Origin: Planctomycetaceae bacterium
GTDB lineage: Bacteria > Planctomycetota > Planctomycetia > Pirellulales > UBA1268
Reading direction: 5' to 3'
Assembly (NCBI GenBank): GCA_011523305.1
Contig: WTHB01000021.1
Coordinates: 1-47,388 of the forward strand
DNA: 47,388 nucleotides
Below the pieces are notes generated by a model. It had not been told where the DNA came from, did no database searches, and worked only from the letters and a program-made list of their open reading frames with translations. Shown piece by piece: positions 44,801-47,388 of this stretch. The translations under genes were made by a program, and so were the position numbers. How positions within the stretch are numbered: position 1 is the first letter of the stretch; the number at the start of each line of letters is the position of its first letter.

Positions 44801-47388
44801 TTGTGATTGCGGATTTCCCGCAGCTGGGGCAAGCACGATGACGTCAAGCGACAGCGTGGCTGGCACACCTACGTTGATCGTGCCAATGTCCCAGATTCCT
44901 GTCCCAGCGTTGAACGTGCCGAAGTTGGCCTGCGGAGTGCCGGTGATCTGCAGTTCAGGCAGAAGCCGCAAGGTGTCTTCAAGCGTTACGCCAGTGGCAG
45001 CGTCTCCGCCGTTGTTAGTGACGGTGATCGTATAAGTGATCGTGTCTCCGACGTTTGGCGTCGGATCACTGACCTGCTTGGTCACCTCAAGGTCTGCGTA
45101 CTGCGGCGTCTCGTCAACCGAGTCAGTGTTGTTGGTCGGATCAGGGTCGTATTCCCGCCCAGAAATTGTCGCCGTATTGGTCACCGTCTGAGGGACGCCT
45201 GCGGGGTTTGGCGCGTCGATAGTCGCGTCAAAGACAAGAATTGGGAAGTCGGAGGTTTGAATCAGGCCAACATCCCATATCAGTTTGCGGGCTGTGGCAT
45301 CGTACGAGACGGTTCCTTGGCTTGGATTTGTGCCGAGGCCCGACGTTGGGCCGACATATGTAACGCCAGTAGGAATAATGTCCTCAACCTGAACGTTCGT
45401 GGCATCATCGGGGCCGAAGTTTGCTGCCCCAATCGCAAACTGGATTGTGTCACCCACGTTTGGCGTGCTGTCACTTACGACCTTGAAGACTGCAAGATCG
45501 GTTTGCAGGGGGGTGACGGTCGCAGTGCCCTCGTTGTTCGTTGTGTCTGTCTCGGTGGTCGTCGTTGTGACCTCGGCAGTATTCACGATTGGTGTGATCG
45601 GCCCCGAGAGCGGCGTGTCGACTGTCGCGACCACCTTCAAAGGCGTCTGTCCGAGCGGGAAATTGTTGCCGAGGGACCACGTGACGGTTCGCGTACCCTG
45701 ATCGTAAGTGCCGCCATTGTCCGCTGAAACAAAGGTGGTTCCGGGCGGAATCGTGTCGGTGACAACGACCGCCTGCGCAAGGCTCGGACCAGTATTGTCA
45801 ATCGTGATTGTGTAGGTGAGCGTATCGCCCACGTTCGGCCTGTTCTGGTCGACCGTCTTACTTAGGATCAGGTCGGTCTCTTGAGGATTGGTTGGGGTTT
45901 TTGCTGTGTTGTTGCGGTTATTGGGGTCCCAGACATCGTTGTGGGTGATCGTGACGACATTGAAGTCGTTAAACGTACTATGTGAAAGTGCGGTAACTTC
46001 GATCGTCAGCACCAAGGGATTGGTCACAGTGGCGGTAAGGGGCACTGTGCCGACATCCCAAATCCATGTACGGCCGCTTGGGTCCGAGGAATCCTGAGTG
46101 AAGGTGGTTCCCGGAGGTGCCACGATTTGTGTCGGGGTGGTCGATACATTGGCGGGCAAGAGATCCGTCACCTTGACACCCGTCGCTTCTGACGTGCCCA
46201 GATTGAATAAGCTCACGGTGTAGGTGACGTTGTCCGTTGCGTTTGGCGCGGGGTTGCTCGTCGTCTTCTTGATGCCAAGGTCGGCATGCAAAGGCCGCAC
46301 AGTTACCTCGGCACGGTTGTTGGCCGTGGAGGTTTCAGGCTCGACAACATTTCTCACCTCTGCCCGGTTGATTTGGTCTGCGGCGATCGTATTGACCGTT
46401 GGCGCGAGCACCTCAGCCGGCAACTGCAAGGTGGCAGACGCACCGCTGGCCAGCGTGCCGACATCCCAAATGCCGGTCCCGGCGGCAAAGGTTCCCTGCG
46501 AGGGCACCACACCAGCCACATCGAGCAGGAGTCCGGGTGTCAGAATCGTGTCGGTCAGTTGCACGCCAGTGGCGGTGCTGGGGCCGTTGTTCGTCACCGT
46601 GACGATAAAGTTCACCGTATCGCCGACATTTGGTGCTGGCACATCAACTGTTTTCGTGACGGCCAGATCAACCGTGTTGACTGCCACGGTCGCGGTGCCT
46701 GTAGCAACATAGTTGTTGAGCTGGCCGACATTTGTCAGCCCGGAACCGGTTCGCTCGAAGGAATTGGGGTTGTTGGGCGTGATCTGGCCGGGGTTGCCTC
46801 TCAGGCTTGTCCACCGTACCTCGTCGGTGTTGACGATTTTCTGATTGGCAGTGAACGGCCCCTGCAGTGTCCCGGTGATCGTCAGGGTGATCGTGCGACC
46901 GGACGGGTTCTTCTCAAGGTCAAAAGGCACGGTCGTGGAGAGCGTGCTACCAACCAGTTGGAAGTTGCTCGCGGTAACGATGCCAGTTGTGTCGACAACT
47001 GAGGCGAGATTGGGCGAGGCAATCTCTGGCGGGAGGAGATCGTCCACCGTCACGTCGAAGGCATCTGTTTGGCTTGTGGGATCTTGCTCAACGACAATCG
47101 TGTAGGTCACCGGGTCGCCGGGATTTCCACCCAAGCCACCAACAGTCGCGGTCTTTGTTGTGGAAAGCTTTGGTTCGATGACCCTCAATTGGTGGTCATT
47201 ACCTGTGACACGCTGATTTTGATCCCACCGCAGTTGGGCCCGATTATTCAGTCGCGTATTACGGATGTTACTGCCGACGTTCAGGGCCACGGTTTCAATC
47301 AGCATCTGAAACGTTTCTGCAGTCGTGCTGTCCGTGTCTGTATTGACGATGTCACCGAGATTCCAAGCTGCCCGCCGACCCTGACTGG
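41852..47388 (-). CDS. Giant DUF11-repeat surface protein with a C-terminal FG-GAP-like region; 5' end beyond the window
   Basis: The ORF track begins at an internal Met (47305), but the frame stays open to the last base. It reads WNLGDIVNTDTDSTTAETFQ before that Met, continuing the same type of repeat, so the true start lies outside. At least ten full DUF11 units of ~125-140 residues follow, each opening with a variant of ADLxVTKTVxxxxPNVGD and closing with DPNxxNNTAxxTxxP, plus a partial one (EPKLSTTKTATVGG). The last ~325 residues differ. Segments such as FFAYEPSFRGGVRVYGADVTGDGIPEIITAPGPGRPGEVRVF and GAIEIVAAQNRGGTVNVF are FG-GAP/VCBS-like, often Ca2+-binding propellers. It is presumably an exported adhesin or envelope stalk protein. 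GC looks lower than in neighbouring housekeeping genes. Confidence 0.88.
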   Translation of the reverse strand, partial: SQGRRAAWNLGDIVNTDTDSTTAETFQMLIETVALNVGSNIRNTRLNNRAQLRWDQNQRVTGNDHQLRVIEPKLSTTKTATVGGLGGNPGDPVTYTIVVEQDPTSQTDAFDVTVDDLLPPEIASPNLASVVDTTGIVTASNFQLVGSTLSTTVPFDLEKNPSGRTITLTITGTLQGPFTANQKIVNTDEVRWTSLRGNPGQITPNNPNSFERTGSGLTNVGQLNNYVATGTATVAVNTVDLAVTKTVDVPAPNVGDTVNFIVTVTNNGPSTATGVQLTDTILTPGLLLDVAGVVPSQGTFAAGTGIWDVGTLASGASATLQLPAEVLAPTVNTIAADQINRAEVRNVVEPETSTANNRAEVTVRPLHADLGIKKTTSNPAPNATDNVTYTVSLFNLGTSEATGVKVTDLLPANVSTTPTQIVAPPGTTFTQDSSDPSGRTWIWDVGTVPLTATVTNPLVLTIEVTALSHSTFNDFNVVTITHNDVWDPNNRNNTAKTPTNPQETDLILSKTVDQNRPNVGDTLTYTITIDNTGPSLAQAVVVTDTIPPGTTFVSADNGGTYDQGTRTVTWSLGNNFPLGQTPLKVVATVDTPLSGPITPIVNTAEVTTTTTETDTTNNEGTATVTPLQTDLAVFKVVSDSTPNVGDTIQFAIGAANFGPDDATNVQVEDIIPTGVTYVGPTSGLGTNPSQGTVSYDATARKLIWDVGLIQTSDFPILVFDATIDAPNPAGVPQTVTNTATISGREYDPDPTNNTDSVDETPQYADLEVTKQVSDPTPNVGDTITYTITVTNNGGDAATGVTLEDTLRLLPELQITGTPQANFGTFNAGTGIWDIGTINVGVPATLSLDVIVLAPAAGNPQSQTNTAFIKTANQYDPDPSNNSAQATETPLFADLKVTKSVDNPAPNVGSDVVFTITVENLGADQATNVFIDDLLPAGLSYLSATSQAYDPGTGIWSVGDIDVGPTHAQTLKVTATVSASGTFENTAAVSTSHPPDQFDPDLTNNSSKAKVITREADLVVTKTVNNASPNVGDLIQFVVTVRNDGPDIANNVEVTDSFPTSGLQIVGTPIASQGNFDVGSGVWAIGGIGVGAGSQQTLTIDARVLAPPVDTIPPSQTNRAAVTKVDEHDPNPNNNQSQVTEQPKYTDLAVTKTTSNVQPNVGDTFTYTVTLTNKGKETATNVEVIEAFPNNIDVLRVTPTNTNTTTRWVENTPGTGGTWTIPSIAPGRSEVLVIIARATSASVAYNTVTITHSDVWDPNSGNNQARTPTDPQQADLVLSKSVDVLRPEVNSDVVFTLTLENLGPTAAQNVQVADQLPAGLQFVSASPVGDYNDSTGIWTVGTVDPGSANAQTLTITATVLPPAGGSGHVSDSVNSARATSTTVDPNPGNNTDTATVSPLEADLSIYKTASSLTPQIGTTFQYTVQVANLGADTASNVQVTDQLPAGVTFDSYTATAGTYDASTGIWDIGTVTTADRPELVITVLVTTGNSGGNVLNTATVTSGTWDPDLSNNTAQQAVVVPPRGVIVGTDVGCETGPFVRVIDPDTGADRITPFFAYEPSFRGGVRVYGADVTGDGIPEIITAPGPGRPGEVRVFSETGAPLPAYSFFPFGPGYAGGIEIAAGSVTAAGAIEIVAAQNRGGTVNVFTVTPGAATPVASSPVRQIQPFGSTYQSGVFIDTADVGTFSGTTQTSASPDGIKELFVGTGAGVTAAVLGYNAQPTTPVSFNSFQPLGGSKAGTSIARLPSSTLGAADKILVSSGARGGSLVETYSGTGSTREAFFQAYGSNLAQVFSAAIDDTAIFNVQGLLGTDNGVQKSQSTSGTASSILPQSTVSYPPLRVGILRN
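42840..47175 (-). repeat. Tandem array of DUF11-encoding repeats
   Basis: Unit starts (codons for the ADL/TDL of each repeat) fall near 46672, 46287, 45880, 45505, 45100, 44716, 44348, 43960, 43575 and 43193. This is a period of roughly 370-420 bases. A diverged first unit begins near 47170. The units are similar in protein but diverged in DNA, so the array is old rather than freshly duplicated. Confidence 0.8.

Noticed and set aside
44807-45727. 306-aa plus-strand ORF
   Set aside because: Antisense to the DUF11 repeats. Its apparent repeats are the complement of the real ones.
41852-47388. DUF11 array considered as a CRISPR or recent tandem duplication
   Set aside because: Units are ~400 bases, coding, and diverged in DNA sequence. 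There are no short direct repeats with spacers.

Overview
The window looks like a chromosomal segment of a GC-rich planctomycete (Planctomycetota, probably class Planctomycetia). This rests on gene content, not on a marker gene. The content includes a cytochrome/PSD1-domain protein translationally coupled to a Tat-exported DUF1501 protein, two secreted sulfatases, an N-terminal 'LERLEPRLALAGD' motif typical of planctomycete surface proteins, a very long DUF11-repeat protein ending in FG-GAP-like sequence, and many signal-peptide proteins with LamG or beta-propeller domains. I saw no rRNA, tRNA or CRISPR array.

Layout. (a) 1-7.8 kb is a rearranged region built around pieces of IS91-like HUH transposase genes. 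A piece with the HUH motif runs off the left edge, a C-terminal half lies at 3.29-4.11 kb and a frameshifted N-terminal zinc domain at 7.51-7.78 kb. A secreted fibronectin-III/propeller protein (0.2-2.8 kb) sits among them. A coupled operon of methyltransferase, FAD oxidoreductase and type III polyketide synthase (7.42-4.16 kb, minus) lies exactly between the two transposase halves. A perfect 41-bp repeat (2966-3006 and 7511-7551) marks two junctions. (b) 7.8-12.5 kb, minus: the cytochrome/PSD1 protein followed by the DUF1501 protein. (c) 12.9-15.2 kb, plus: an EF-hand esterase and an NHL-type propeller, both secreted. (d) 15.2-27.0 kb is a double-strand-break repair block: recC-recB-recD on plus with ATGA-type overlaps, tail-to-tail with a minus-strand pair of SbcC/YhaN-like ATPase and SbcD/YhaO-like nuclease. 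An LL-diaminopimelate aminotransferase lies just upstream of that pair. (e) 28.5-32.8 kb: a small acidic ORF, a universal stress protein, an AGCS amino-acid/Na+ symporter, then a photolyase/cryptochrome overlapping a 50-aa DUF2256 zinc protein that is absent from the ORF track. (f) 33.0-36.2 kb, plus: acyl carrier protein, a ketosynthase-like protein without a catalytic Cys, a complete ketosynthase and a DUF4254 protein, closed by a strong hairpin terminator. (g) 36.3-39.5 kb: two sulfatases. (h) 39.5-41.7 kb, minus: a serine protease-LamG-SirB1 fusion. (i) 41.85 kb to the right edge, minus: the giant DUF11 protein, whose reading frame stays open to the last base, so its N-terminus lies outside the window.

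How the genes work together. Three groups look like functional units: the three-gene type III PKS operon (a small aromatic or phenolic-lipid product is likely), the RecBCD plus SbcCD-like repair block, and the ACP/KSbeta-like/KS mini-cluster (a type II synthase). The secreted sulfatases, esterase, DUF1501/PSD1 proteins and adhesin-like proteins fit a heterotroph living on sulfated or complex polysaccharides. The most unusual items are the PKS operon lodged between transposase halves with a shared breakpoint, the incomplete type II synthase, and the protease-LamG-SirB1 fusion.
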